From: Erythrophleum ivorense
Taxonomy: Eukaryota; Streptophyta; Magnoliopsida; Fabales; Fabaceae
Direction: 5' to 3'
DNA length: 64,000 bases
Assembly (NCBI GenBank): GCA_026724425.1
Contig: JAIUCV010000397.1
Span: forward strand, 310,001 to 374,000
Part shown: positions 25,375-38,310 of the stretch, one piece after another
Position numbering within the stretch: the first letter of the stretch is position 1
How the letters are laid out: each line of letters starts with the position of its first letter
Position numbers and translations under genes: made by a program
The notes under the pieces: model-generated
What the model was told of the DNA's origin: nothing
What the model saw: the letters and a program-made list of their open reading frames with translations, nothing else
Databases searched by the model: none

Positions 25375-25985
25375 TAGATCCTAGCATAACTCAACAGGTT
25401 GCAGTAGACCCTAGCAGGGCTCTGAGAGGTCACAGTAGACCCAGGGGTCATAGTAGATCCCACAGAGCTATAGAGAGCCCTAGTTACAGTATGATAGTTC
25501 TCTAGTGAGATGATGACCTGAGATAGTTTTCACTAAGCAATTAGTCTCAGAGACCAGTATAGTTTCAGCTAGCTTTTGTCTCAGAGACTAGAGATTTCCT
25601 GACCCTGGTAGACCATTGCTATAGAGATATGAAGGTTTTACTCAGATAATTAGACCACTGACTAGCTCTCTTTAGAGATGAGTATAGTATATGGGATGAG
25701 GAAAGCAGAAAATTAGCTTTTCAGAGTTAGAGCCAGACGAGCCACTACCTAGCAGACAATAGCCTTAATCGAGAGATAGAGAGATCCCCCCACATGTTAG
25801 CTTATGTATTCAAAAAGAGATCAAGTACAGTTTTACACGAGGTAAGTGGTACAGTATGTCTCCAGTGAGAAAAACTATGAGAATACCTAGCATCCCACCA
25901 GAGCTCAATAGTAGTCAGTGGTAATCACTCTTTGGTGCCAGTATGAGACACACATGTTAGACCTATCAGTGTTCAAATGAGAGAC
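25375..25985. repeat. Private segment in copy D with repeated CAGTAGACCC motif
   Basis: This stretch has no counterpart in copies A-C. It is less AT-rich and carries short repeats: GTAGATCC or GTAGACCC occurs at about 25374, 25403, 25434 and 25452, and CTCAGAGAC occurs twice near 25546 and 25582. Its origin is unknown. Confidence 0.5.
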
Positions 25986-26049
25986 TATAAAATGCCACTA
26001 TAAGTGAGCAAATGATGTTTATGATGTGTGTTTGGGTTTGTTCAAGTGT

Positions 26050-26230
26050 GGTGAGGCCAAAAATTCTTAGCCATGGTGAGGATGAGCCAAGAACCCTTAA
26101 GATTGGTTGAGATAAAGCAAAAAGTCTCCCAAACAAGATAGACTCCCAAGAGCATGGTTGAGTCCAAGAATGTCTTAAAAAATGGGTGAGGCAAGTTTAA
26201 TATCCACAAGAAATTGAGTGAGGCCAATCC
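26050..26230 (+). repeat. Minisatellite of giant LTR copy D
   Basis: Degenerate units with GTGAGGCCAAAAATTC, GATGAGCCAAGAACCC and similar, about 30-35 bp apart, correspond to the arrays in copies A-C. Confidence 0.7.
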
Positions 26231-28769
26231 ATTTCCTTGGCAAGCCTTTGTATGCTATGTATGACTTTCTCAAATGATGAAAATGTCTCTTGAATGTTTG
26301 CACATGTCAACATGGCCATACATGCATTTATGAGACTTATTTGCACCCATTATATATGATTGAATGGGAGATGAGCTATTGGGATTCTTTGATTCTCATT
26401 CCCTCCTCTCCAATATCTTAACATGCTAGGTGGAGCCAATGAACAAAGAAATGGAAGCCACCAAGTGAGGAAATGAAGCCTTGATCATCAAGCTTTTAAT
26501 TTTATTTATAGTGTAACTAAAGGAGTGGCATATGATGTAATCTTTCGTTAGAATTGATGGACAATGAATGGAACATGTATAAATGTCCTAATAGATGATG
26601 TATGTATGCAATTTGTGGATAAATGGAATGTATTACAATTTTTGGGTATTGGATAGCCATTTTAAGTGTATGTCTCTTAGTACATAGCTTGGAGATGGGA
26701 AATGAAATTCTGTGTTTTGAGCCCCCACACCTTTGAGACAAGTTTAGGAGCTATTTTGCCCATCCTTGAACCATTAAGAGGCATGAAAATGGCCCAATTA
26801 CAACCCTATGTCACTTTTTATCCAAATGAGCTCTTTTTTATTTGAGATTTAGCATGCAATTAGAGTTTGTTGAAAGCTTTTTGGGAAGCTAAAGAACATA
26901 ATTTTCAGAGGTCTAGAGAATATTTGATGAATTTTCAAAGTTGAGATTTTCTGTTGATTCTGGTATGTGCATTGTTCACACTGGCAAATTTGTATTCTGT
27001 GTCATCCGATGGGAAAATGGTATCCAATTCTTATGAACTTTTATAGGCATAAACTAGAGGTCATAAGCTTTCTATAGCCACTAAGATTACCTTATTTGGA
27101 AGTCTAAGCAAAGAGTTATGCATTTTTAAAATTGGCTGTTAGTAGCAGTGGTGCCCCAAGAGTACAGTCACTGTTCCATAGATTTCCAATGGCTAAAAGT
27201 TTTTTTTTTTATTCTGAAATTATTTTTACCATAAATTTAACATTTGTAGCTTTCCGAATGACTGAATGTGTGTGATTTTGATTTTTATAGAATTAGTTAT
27301 GAATTTTAGAAGTTTGTATTAGTAATCTGAAACAGCAGCCTAGGTAGCAGCGATCTCAGTGACTTGTCGAATGTCAAACGTCTTCCATTTAATGATTCAT
27401 GAACTAAAATTATTTTTATCATGGGGTAGACATCCATAACTTTCTGGAATGGTAAAACTTGTTGGATTTTGATTTTTATGGATTTAGTTATGAATTTTTG
27501 AAATTGTGACAGAAAAATTGAAATTCTGACTATGGCAAATCCGTGGGAATTAATGTGTTTCACCTACTTGTATGAGTTCCAAGCCACTTTCTTGAATGGT
27601 TTTGAGTTATAATAGAGTAGTTAAATAGGAGGATATGATACATGAGTTCATATGGTCCACATGACATTAAATGAAATTTTCGTATGCTATGCAACGCAAA
27701 AAAATGCAATTTTTAATCCCCCTTTTTCTTTCCTTTCATGGAATCTATGAATGTTAAGCATGGAAATGTTGTGAAATGAGCTAAAAAAATATAGTGTTAC
27801 AAGAACAAGGTAAGAAAACCATAACTTAAGTTGCTCTTCTTAGCTCTTCTCATTCTCCTCATTTTGGCCAGAACAAGGGTCATGTGTACAAATTTTATTT
27901 TGATCCAAACTTGATGAGATTTGGGGTTTTGAAGTATAAGAAATAAGAATATACAATTGGAACCAAAAGAAAAGTTTTAGAAATTAATTTATGGTAATTA
28001 GGGTTTTGGTTACATCTAGGGATTTATAGAGCTTTCTAGTAATGATTTAGATTGTGTAAAATCATGTTTGAGTTCTTAAGATATTTAGGAAGCTTTATGG
28101 GTGACAAATTCTTTAGGAAAACCAAGACAACTCCATAGGCTTTTTACCTTAGTGTGTGTCTCGGCCAAGAGAGAGTTCAAGCACCAAGAGAAAGCTTTCT
28201 TTGATTCCAAGGATACAAATGGCCTAGAAATAAATAATAGACACTAAAGGAACATTGGTTTGAATTTAAAAACCATATTAAAGGCTAAAAGCTTTAAGTT
28301 CCATCATGCATAAAGAAGTAATTTGGTGTTAGGCTCTTTGGATTGAGTTTGTGATGGCTCTAATGACTTTAAATGGAATCATATAATTTAGATTGAGTGA
28401 GAAATTGAAACCAAGATCATGAGTTATATGAGATATTTCATGATGCCTTGTATGGAACCATAATGGTGTCATAAGCCATATGTAGCTTGTATAATATTTA
28501 TGTAAGGCTAGAGTTAGCGCCAATGATGTAATTGTGCCTTGTTTGATGTGTCTAGGCCAAGCAAACCAAGTTCCTCCTAGATGTGAAAGTAAAGAGAAAT
28601 TTGTGCATCTTGAACCAAGGTAACTCTCCATCCTTTCTTGTATGCATTTCTTAGTAGCTTGATTATCATTGAATGCTTGTATGTGTATTTGAATTATGAG
28701 ACATGCCTATATCTATTGGTTAATGCTATGGTACCATTATACTTTGTAAATTACTTTTGAATTGTGAAA

Positions 28770-28945
28770 TTGTTCTTTATGGGTGAGGTTGTGCCAAAAG
28801 TCTTTTGAAATGGGTGAGGTGAAGACAAAAGTCCCTAAGGATAAGTGAGACAAAGCCAAAAGTCTTAAGAATGAGTAAAGCTAAGTCAAAAATTCCTAAA
28901 ATGTGGTTGAAACTAATCCAAAAGTTTCAAATAATAGGGTGAGGT
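28770..28945 (+). repeat. Minisatellite of giant LTR copy C
   Basis: About five degenerate units share GCCAAAAGTC and GGGTGAGG. Recognisable LTR sequence ends here. Confidence 0.75.
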
Positions 28946-31900
28946 TAAACAAATATAGTTTTTGATTTTTTATCAATCTATTTGCTATTTTTGTAATGGA
29001 TATGATAGTAAAGCTCGGCTAGAGTTAGTACTTTGCCTAATTGTTTTCAAAGCTTCTCCCAATAATAATTTGCTGGAACAGTATTTCCAATATGAAAAGA
29101 TGGATTATAACTAAAGTTAGATACTTTATTTTTTTTCATTGCTTTGTTGGAATTGTGAACTATTTCAACTAGCACATAGTTCATCCTATATATCTTTTCG
29201 GATCTAGCTTGGCTTTTCTCCCTAACCTTGCGCATATCCAATTAAATTCTTTAATTTATTCTTGACATGATACAAAAATACTTGATACATTTTATGGTGA
29301 TGCTTTGGAATCTACCAATAATATTTTTGCAAGAATAAATTTTTTCACTTATTTTTAATTACAAATACCTCAATTTATACCATATATATATATATATATA
29401 ATATAACATTAAATTGTTAGGACAATTATGTTTAAGGACCAAGAAGTGAAAACATTTATTTTTAAGAACCTTTACTACTAAGTTCAATTGTTTATTGCTA
29501 AACTCAATGGTAATCATCATAAAATAAGTAGTAATAAGTCCTTAAGAATAAAATTCTTCATTTTTTTGTTCTTTATTATAATTCTCCCTAAATTGTTCTC
29601 CAAACTCATAAAACTATAATTGTTTAATTGGTTCAGGAGCTTCTGAAAAACAATTATATGGACCATTATAATTGTACTGTATAATGGCAATAATATATTT
29701 ACTAACAATTTGACTATTTGATATAAATCTGATTGAAAAATAAATTAAATTTATGTTAATTAAATTTGTATATAACCAAAATATTTAACAAATAAATGCT
29801 ATAAAAAGAAGTAATTAATAAAAATATTACTCTATTTCATTTGTTTTGATTGGCTTTTTCTCAACTTCATATTCTTATCGAACTTGAAAATAAAGAGATT
29901 TACCTTGTGATATTTTTCTTGATATCTAAACAAATATAAATGTTAGTAACTTATTTTATATCTACCTACCTATATATAAAAATGATCTGTAGGCATAAAT
30001 AAATCCTCTCCTTCATGTTGCTTTATTGTGTAGGTATCATAGCTTGACTTGCTACTTCAGATCGATAATTTGATTTAATGTATACTCAACCGTAGAGCAT
30101 TTAATCTGATACATATTATAATAATAAAATTAAATAAGAGTAACAAGTAAGAGTATCACTTACCTTTGAAAAATAAGAGAAAATGAGGGAGATGATAAAA
30201 AAAGGAGAGTAAGAAAAAAATCTGAATATGAAGATTAAAAATAAAAGATATGAAATATATATATATATATATATATAAAAAGACACAAAATATATGTAAA
30301 ATAATAAAAAAAACTCTAACATCTTCACCTGAAGATATCTTGCATCTTCATCTTCTAAATAAAAAAGAAAATATGCATATGTCATTTACTGTGTTTTATG
30401 GGAAGGACACTCTTCACTTGAAGGGTGTCCTTTATGAATAATTTTTAATTTATATTTTATTTATCAAATTATAATTTATGTATAATTATATAAATATAAA
30501 AATATATAATTAATAAAAAATTGACAAATATTAATAATTTATTTTGTACTAATTTATTTATTAATATTATATTATAAATGAATATATATATGAGTATATT
30601 AATTTATTTAATTTTATTTAATTTATGCATGTTATAAAAAATTTTAAAATACATTGACAAAAAAAAATAATATCTTGAAAAATTAAAATAAATCAATGAT
30701 ACTTATAAAATTATTATTTTGACATAATAAAAAGATAAGAAAATAAATATAAAGGAAAAACATATATATATATATACACACAAAATTATGATACAAAATA
30801 AAATATAAGATATATAAATATAATATAGATATATATATATATATATAATATTTATTTAAAAATAGGTCCTTTTCATGGAAGATTTAAACCTTTAGGTGAC
30901 GGACATATATTTTTATTATTTTTATTTAATATTTTTGTAAATAATATAAATTAAAAATAAAATTAAGAAAAAAATAAAATTAATAAAGTAAGTTAAAAAT
31001 CATTTATTATAAAATTTAAATTTGTGAAGAGAATAAAATAAAGTGGCTTAAATATAAAAAAAGATGATAAATTAAATAAAAATATCATATATATATATAT
31101 ATATATAAAACAAAACTCCACAATGACTTTCTAATGATTATGTAACGGTTTTTTTTTAATGACTCTTTTAAAAAATATATATATACACATAAAAAAAATA
31201 TACATATAAACATGAGCAATATCGTTATTATTATATAATATATAATTTATTATTACATTATATTGTATTATATAATTTATAAATACTATATTATTATAAT
31301 AATATTATATACTATTATTTTTTAATAACAATTAACAGATAAAAATAAATTTATTTTCAACTTATCTATATTTTTAATAAAAATTTTATTTTTTAAAGAT
31401 TACCTATATTTTTTTATATATTTATTAAATTATAATATATTTATAATTTAACTTAAAAAGACTTAGATTAAATTATTTATTATATATATAATAATATATA
31501 CATCAAATAATATATATATATATATATATTATAAAATTAAGAAAAAAGCATTACAGCTTGTACCATCATGCCTTGCATTTAGATAATGAAGTATTCATCA
31601 AATATTAATGAAGTGGTTCTAAAAGAAATAAGGATAATGCTATATACTGAGAGTTCAACATATTGAGGTTGACTTTTTCTATCCTTGAATTTTTTTAAAA
31701 ATTATTATGCGCATAGATCATTCAGCCTCCTAAAGGTGGATCTTTCCATATCAAAATTCTAAAAATAAACGTCATGACTACCGATTCACATCAACAAAAC
31801 ACACACACATATATAACTCATTGCTAAAACAAAGGGATCAAAACATAAGAAAATACAGAGCCTAAAGGATTCCTGTCTCCTTGTGTTGCCAAGATGTTAA

Positions 31901-33278
31901 CAACTCCTTTGAGTGGATTCAAAATGCATGCCCACTGGTTTGTCTTCCACTATGCAATTAGTTTTATTCTTCCCCTTCAAGAAATAAAATTGTGTGACAT
32001 TATATGGTCTATCATCTATATATTAAGATCTAGGTTAACTCTAGTGAGCTCAATTTAATTTTTTTAATTTTTTATTCCATCTTTTACACATTGTATATTC
32101 TATATTACGTATTTTAAAATAACGCGACTTTATTGAAGCTTACAAGGTAGATACTTCTATTAGATACTTCTATTTCTTCTTTTTTTTTTTAAAAAAGCTG
32201 GTAGGTCAAACTGTAATACATTAAATGTGATTTTGTGTTTCTGACGATTATACATATTTAAATATAATACAAAGAAAAACTCTTACAAGAATCCTGGAAA
32301 AGGCAAATTTTGTAGAAGAATTCAACGAAACAAAGCACCACTTCCATCGTTGAGTAGATCTTAATAACCAACACTATCAAATGAATAAAATAATTGCTTT
32401 TAACCATTCTGAAAGAGCAAAATGTCTTTTATTCGATTACCGAAAATTTTAATTATATCTTTTATCCTTCCAATATATCAAAAAGTAATTTTTTTATAAG
32501 AAACGGATTATGCTTATATTATTATTATTGTTTTATTTATATATATATATATATAACAAGTAAATTTTAAATTTTTTAAATTTTTTATATTTAGAAATTT
32601 TATAAATAAGTTTCCAAAACCTTAAAAATTATATTTCTCATAGCGCCTAAGGAAATGAGGAAAGGTTGCTAGGTCACTGAAGAAGCAACCATGCAATTGG
32701 AAAGATGGTAGAGGGAATTAGGAAAACCATAAAAGAGGAAAAATTTTGGGAGGCTTGGTAACCTGCGAAGTTAAGAGAAAAAAATAGAATTTATTATTAC
32801 CCAACAAAATACTTAAATAAGTAATTGGCTAAATTTTAAGCTATTTTTGAAAAAAAAAAGATTGACCAGTCAAATTAAAAAAAATAAAGATATATTTGGC
32901 CCAAAAAAATGAAACTAAAGATTTGGAAATGAAGAAATTGTTATTTCCGAAATTTCATCTAACAGGAAAATAAAACAAATAATTTGCCACAGTGACATTC
33001 CAATGTTGTTTGTATTTATCAATATTTATTAACAAATTCTTTTGGTTGCTTAAAAGTTACTGTCTGTTACATACTGGTTGTTGTAGTGATATACTTGGAT
33101 GATGAATATAGCATTTTTAATGATTAAGTTTTTTTTTTAATATGGTTGATTAGGTTTTAGTTGATCATGTGCTCTCTGACTTAGTTTATGAAGTCATGGA
33201 AATGATTTTTGGGAGATATAGTCTCCGTTGTGTGAGTTGGCTTTAAAAAAATTTTATCTTATAGCAGAAAAATGATTG
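28946..33278. other. AT-rich intergenic DNA, no gene seen
   Basis: The region is very AT-rich with many TA microsatellites (for example 29383-29402, 30257-30277, 30832-30847, 31089-31109, 31509-31530). A minus-strand frame at 29047-29241 has no recognised domain. I found no RNA gene or transposon signature. Confidence 0.6.
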
Positions 33279-33283
33279 AGTAA

Positions 33284-33530
33284 TGTTAATGTATTGATTT
33301 GTAATAATGGTGATTTATTTTCCTTATTTACATTCTTTCTTAATTGATTAGGTTAACTCTTAATTCTAACATATTCCCTTGATCCTAGGTTAAGTAGGTT
33401 AAGTATTTTTTTTTTGAGATTTTAGTCACATATATATTTTATATATTTAATCATGTAAAAACTCAATGAATACATACAAGAAATTCATTCAGTAAAATAT
33501 TTCTCTTGTCTTATTTTTTTAAAACTAATA
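33284..33530 (+). repeat. 5' LTR of second copia element
   Basis: It starts TGTTAATGTATTGATTTG and is roughly 90% identical by eye to 38061-38310. Left flank is the AGTAA duplication. Confidence 0.93.
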
Positions 33531-33542
33531 TGGTATTAGAGC
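33531..33542 (+). promoter_or_regulatory. Primer binding site (initiator Met-tRNA type)
   Basis: TGGTATTAGAGC abuts the 5' LTR and differs from the usual TGGTATCAGAGC by one C-to-T change. Confidence 0.9.
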
Positions 33543-33956
33543 CTCTCTTTCCAATATTTGATGATTCATCCTTTTAAGAATAACTCAAATCAGACAAATC
33601 TCACTCCTAACCTTGCAATTCTATTCTCGTTGCAATAGTTACTTCTATTCTGCCTCTATTCATCATCTTAAAGGTCCTTTTCAGTGCCACGTGTCATGTC
33701 ATGATCTCTAGCTACCTCTTGAGACATTACCATCCAAATTTCAGCCCTATTGGTTGTCGCACGCATCGTCATGTGCTGCTGCAGTGCCAACTATTAGAAA
33801 CACATCCTATGAACTAGTAACTTCTTTGGTTGTCCAATTACCAATTCTTGACTGAGTTAGACCAGTTCCTCAAGTTTTTGGGTGAGATATTTTCATTCTC
33901 GCTATCCATTTTTGCAAAATTCATCTCTATCATCTTGTTTCTATTGTTGCAACAAT

Positions 33957-34857
33957 ATGGAAAAGTCTAATCTTGCACAACCTATTTCAGTTATTTTGAA
34001 TGGCTCTAATTACCACCTCTAATTAGAAGGAGCATGTGGTTTTCTCAAAGGTCGTAGAATTTGGTAATATGTAATTGGTGGTATCATATAGTTTGTTCAA
34101 GGAGAAATTGAAACTTAGGAGAAATATGCTGATCAGTTAAAAGATTGGGATAGTAAAAACCATCAGATTATCACATGGTTTAGAAACACCTCTATCATGA
34201 GTATTTATCAATAGTTTGGATGCTATGAGACTGTCAAGGAGGTATGGGATCACCTTGCAAGTTGTTATACCTCCTCTGATTTGTCAAATCAATTTCAACT
34301 CTTGAAAAAGCTTAGCAACTTAAAACAAGAGCAAGGGTAACCTGTTTATGAATTCTTAGCCAAAATCAAATCTATCTAAGATCAACTAGCATGTTTTGAA
34401 TCATCATCCAAATGTGATGTTGATGCCATTGCGTATGCTATGTATCAAGATCACTTGAGGTTAATTCAATTTTTAATGGCCCTTACTAATGATTATAAGC
34501 CTATTCGAGCTTCCTTGTTGCACCAAAGTCCCCTACCCGCTCTTGAGGATGCTCTTCCTCGGTTGAAATCTAAAGAAACTCAGCTAGGACTCTTAAAGTG
34601 GAATACTGAAATGGCTTTTGTTGTTGTTAAAAAAAATTCTACACTCTATTGTCGATGCCCACAGTCAACACATATTTTTTCTGAATGCCCACAGATTGAA
34701 TGTCGCACTTGCAAAGAAGGGTCATATAGTTGTGAATTGTCCATCTCTAGTTTGTCGATACTGTAAAAAGATAGGAAACTTGATTAAGAAATGTCCTACT
34801 CATCCCCATAGAGCTAATCCTAGTAAAAAATTAGTCCCGTGTTGGACAACTACCTAA
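33957..34857 (+). pseudogene. Copia gag remnant, second element
   Basis: The frame from ATG 33957 reads MEKSNLAQPISVILNGSNYH, then EGACGFLKGRRIW, DQLKDWDSKNHQIITWF and FQLLKKLSNLKQEQG. These are blocks of the retrotran_gag_3/UBN2 type of copia gag. Two CX2C-type zinc knuckles follow after a frameshift (CRTCKEGS.. near 34705 and CRYCKKIGN near 34750). Stops are scattered, several in place of Trp or Gln. A normal gag would coat the element RNA. Confidence 0.88.
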
Positions 34858-34989
34858 TTCTACTTTCTCCACCACTATTGTCTCTGCCAATGAAATGCCT
34901 ACTTCATCCTCCACTCAACAATCTCTCTTTGGTGATTTCGAAAACCTTCTCAAGTAGCTTCTTTTTGTTAATTCTAATACACGTATTGC

Positions 34990-36440
34990 TTTAGCTACCC
35001 CATCAAGTGACTCTCCATGGTTCTTTGATTCTGCTTGTTACAATTATATGACATCTCACCCACATTCTTTTCTTCCTTGTCTTCTAGTCATACCACTTAG
35101 TCTATACATACTACTAATGGTTCTCTTATGTCTGCTAGTCACATTGGTTCTATTTCTTTTCTTTGCCTTCTCTATCTTTACATGATACATATCTTGTCCC
35201 TACAATTAATTTTAATCTTATATCTATTGGGCAATTATATGATCTTGGCTATGAACTAATTTTTTCTCCTTTGGTTGTCATGTATAGAATCCATAAATGA
35301 GATAGATCATTAGAACTAGGCATAAGGTTGGAAGACTGTTTGAGCTTACTTCCTTGCATTTTCCATTTTTCACTCACTCCAGATTGTGTGCTACTTTCAC
35401 GTCCTCTTCTCTAGATTTGTGGCATTAATGCTTTGGTCATACTTCTCCTAGTAAATTGTATCCCTTAATTTCTAATGGTTCTTTATGCATTATTACAGAC
35501 AAGTCTTTGCATTGTATTTCTTGTTAGATTGCAAAACAACTTGCATTGTCATTTAATAAAAATGTTTCTATCTCATATTCTCCTTTTGACTTGATTCACT
35601 CTGATGTTTAAGATCCTTCTCCTACCTCCTCTTTTGTGTTATTTATTAATGATTATTCTCTGTTTACTTAGATATATATGATAAAAAATGGCTCCGAATT
35701 GCCTTAAATTTATATCACTTTTACTACAATAATTCATACTCAATTCTTTAAAACTATTAAAATTTTTTGTTGTGATAATGCTATGGAATATTGTGACTCC
35801 AAACTTATTAGTTTTCTTGCAAAGCAAAGTAGTCTCTCTTAGTATTCTTGTCCTCATACATCCTAATAAAATGGCATGCTAAAAGAAAGCACAATCACAT
35901 TCTTGACTTGGTCCATTCTCTTCGTATCTCTTCTTATCGTAAGTGCTTTTAGGGTGAAGCTGCTATCACTACTGTTTATACTATCAATCGTGTTTCTTCC
36001 TCTATCATTGGGAATGTTTCTCCTTTTGAACGTCTCTCTGGAACTTCTCCTGATTATATTATCTTTAAAGCATTTAGTTGTGCTTGTTTTGTTCTTTTTT
36101 CTCCTTATGAGTGTACTAAATTGCAAGCTCTTGCTCATCTCTATTGTTTCCTAAGTTATGCCATAGAGCACAAAGGGTATCATTGTTGAGATCCTCTTTC
36201 TCAACACATTCGCATTTCTTGTCATGTCATATTCTGGGAGCATGTTATGTTCTCTTTATTATCCCAATTCCGTTCCATTCCTTCTACTTCATCCTTTATT
36301 TTCATTAATCCTTCTATTGATCTTTTTCCTAGTGACCCAGGTATCAAGTCTTCTAGTGAGCTTCCTAGTACTTCTAAGGTCACACCTAATTCCAATGATG
36401 TTGCCACCCCTATTGATGCTGCCTTTGACATGCCTCCCTC
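34990..36440 (+). pseudogene. Copia protease-integrase remnant, second element
   Basis: PWFFDSACYNYMTSHPHSF (about 35017-35075) is the protease start: the usual DSGAS is DSACY, so the catalytic DSG triad is lost at the Gly. LDLWH..FGHTSPSKL (about 35410-35460) is the pre-integrase zinc domain. DLIHSDV (about 35590) holds the first integrase Asp and CDNAMEY (about 35775) the second. The following C-terminal domain is recoverable only in pieces of different frames because of frameshifts around 35880-36150. Long open frames at 35876-36154 and 36224-36484 are out-of-phase readings and not genes. Confidence 0.82.
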
Positions 36441-38003
36441 CTCTTATCAACCTACTTGAGCAAGAACTCTTCTTATCTTCATGATTATCTTTATGTTTCT
36501 ACTTTGTTTCTTATGCATGAACCACAATCCTATAAGCAAGCTTCTAGTGACCTTTGTTGGCAACAAATAATGCATGATGTGTTACAAGCCTTAGAGAAAA
36601 CTTACACTTGGGACTTGGTTGATCTTCCTCCTGATAAGACTCTTATTGGTTGCAAGTGGATCTACAAAATCAAAACTCATTCTGATAGTTTTGTGGAAAG
36701 ATATAAAACTTGTTCAGTTGCTAAAGGTTTCACTCAGAAACATGGCATTGACTATGAAGAGACCTTTGCTCCTGTTGCCCACATTACCTCTATTTACGGT
36801 CTTTTGGCCATTGCTGTGGCTAGACGTTGGGCCCTTTATCAGATAGATGTCAAAAATGCTTTTCCCAATGGTGATTTAGATGAAGTAGTTTATATGCATC
36901 CTCTTCTAGGGTATGCTCATCCAACCAACAAAGTATGCAAACTCTATCGTTCTCTTTATGGTCTCAAACAAGCCACTTGAACTTGGTTTGCTAAATTTAT
37001 CTCCATTATTAGTCATCTTGGCTTCTCTTCTAGTCTTCATGATTCCATACTCTTCCTTCACAAGACTAATGATGGAACTATTTTATTGCTCCTTTATGTT
37101 GATGATATGATTATTACAGGTAATGATCCGATGGGCATTATAGAACTTAAACAATTTCTTAGTCACAATTTTGAAATGAAAGATCTTAGTAACTTGAATT
37201 ATTTCTTGGGCCTTGAAGCGCTCTCCTTTGATAATGGTATATCTCTCGTTCAAGCTAAATATACCTCTAACTTACTTCCTCAGGCTCATCTATCTAATAG
37301 TAAAATTCAATCTACTCCTCTTGAACCCAATATAAAGTTTACACCTCAAGATGGTACCTTATTGGAGGATTCTACTCTTTACCATTAGTTAGTTGGTAGT
37401 CTCATTTATCTCACTTTGACTCGTTTAGACATTGTTTATGTTGTTCACATTGTTATTTAGTTTATGGCAGCACCTTGTACCACTTACTATGCAGCTATAA
37501 TTCGCATCCTTTGATATGTTAAAGGTAACTTGCTCCATGATCTTCATTTCTTTACCAGTTCCTCTCTTGCACTACATGCCTACTCTGACACTAATTAGGG
37601 TGGTGATCTTATTGATCATTGCTCTACCACTAGTTATTGCATTTTTCTTAGTGACTCTCTTGTCTCCTGACATAGCAAAAGGTAAACACCGGTAACTCAT
37701 TGTAGTACTGAAGCTGAATATTGTGCCCTTGTAGATACTACTTCTGAGATTATTTTGCTTCAATGGTTACTTGTTAATTTAGGACTTTTACAAACCTCTT
37801 CTATTGATCTTTATTGTGACAATTGTAGTGCCATTCAAATTGTTCACAATGATATTTTTCATAAACACACTAAATATATTAAGATAAATTGTCATTTCAT
37901 TCAACAGTATGTTACCAGTGGGGCTTTCTGTTTGCTTCTTATTAGTACCTTAGACCAACCCAGTGACTTATTCACCAAATCACATCATCCCGGCCGATTT
38001 TGA
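36441..38003 (+). pseudogene. Copia reverse transcriptase-RNase H remnant, second element
   Basis: The open stretch 36456-36980 contains CWQQIMHDVLQALEKTYTWD, GCKWIYKIK, DYEETFAPVAH and YQIDVKNAFPNGDL (catalytic Asp), ending at a TGA (36978) where Arg is usual. It continues with LLYVDDMIITG (YVDD site, about 37088-37110), NYFLGLEAL, GSLIYLTLTRLDIVY, then RNase H blocks TEAEYCALVDTTSEI and LYCDNCSAI, ending TGA at about 38001. The Met start at 36456 is not a natural start. Premature stops at 36978, 37386, about 37460, 37512, 37597, 37668 and 37683 match ancestral Arg, Gln or Trp codons. Confidence 0.93.
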
Positions 38004-38050
38004 ACTTTGATGAAAAAATTCAAGCTAGTTTCCTCTCCCCTATCTTGAGT

Positions 38051-38060
38051 TTGAGGAGGG
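38051..38060 (+). promoter_or_regulatory. Polypurine tract of second copia element
   Basis: TTGAGGAGGG abuts the 3' LTR, as expected for the plus-strand primer. Confidence 0.75.
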
Positions 38061-38310
38061 TGTTAATGTATTGGTTTGTAATAATGGTGATTTATTTTCT
38101 TTATTTACATTCTTTCTTAATTGATTAGGTTAATCCTTGATTCTAGCCTAATCCCTTGATTCTTGGTTGATTAGGTTAAGTTATTTCCTTTTTGAGATTT
38201 TTGTCATATATATATTTTGTATATTTAATCCTGTAAGAACTCAATAAAATATATACAAGAAATTTATTTAGTAAAATCTTTTTCTTGCCTCATTTTCTCT
38301 GCAACTAATA
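38061..38310 (+). repeat. 3' LTR of second copia element
   Basis: It starts TGTTAATGTATTGGTTTG, ends GCAACTAATA and is followed by the AGTAA target duplication. Confidence 0.93.

Larger units (their letters stand above)
24648..27801 (+). mobile_element. Giant solo LTR, copy D, nested in copy C
   Basis: It starts TGTAACATTC and ends TAGTGTTACA, with flanks AGAAA (24643-24647) and AGAAC (27802-27806), a 5-bp target duplication with one change. Without it, copy C reads straight through to match copy A. Shared blocks include CTCATAAGAAGGCTTTTTAA (about 24899), a minisatellite at about 26050-26230, and GTCACTTTTTATCCAAATGA (26811), also found in copy B at 11840. It is 3.15 kb, shorter than A and B. 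The central kilobase present in B is replaced by unrelated sequence at about 25375-25985. No coding domain is present. Confidence 0.8.
23792..28945 (+). mobile_element. Giant LTR, copy C, truncated and interrupted by copy D
   Basis: It starts TGTGATAACC, related to the starts of copies A and B, and aligns with copy A through the CTCAAAGGAGGGATTTTTAA block (about 24012; counterpart of 7480 in A). Copy D (24648-27801) splits it; sequence resumes at 27807 with GTAAGAAAACC, the same as in A after CTAGTAAATGAG (about 8110). Its minisatellite (about 28770-28945) is followed by unrelated sequence, so the 3' third seen in A and B is missing and no terminal CA or target duplication was found. It inserted close downstream of a copia gag remnant. 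Confidence 0.7.
33284..38310 (+). mobile_element. Second Ty1/copia LTR retrotransposon
   Basis: LTRs at 33284-33530 (247 bp) and 38061-38310 (250 bp) start TGTTAATGTATTG and end AACTAATA. The target duplication AGTAA is perfect (33279-33283 and 38311-38315). A primer binding site follows the 5' LTR directly and a polypurine tract precedes the 3' LTR. The 5.0-kb length and the domain order gag, protease, integrase, reverse transcriptase, RNase H are normal for copia. It carries no nested insert, but stops and frameshifts make it non-autonomous. Its gag and LTRs are unrelated to those of the first element, so it is a different family. The LTRs end TA rather than CA, a change shared by both copies. 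Confidence 0.94.

Noticed and set aside
29047..29241. Minus-strand 64-aa frame after giant LTR copy C
   Set aside because: No recognisable motif and no neighbouring exon; too short to support.
35876..36154. Long hydrophobic frames within the second copia element
   Set aside because: They are out-of-phase readings of the integrase region; the correct frame shows pol blocks.
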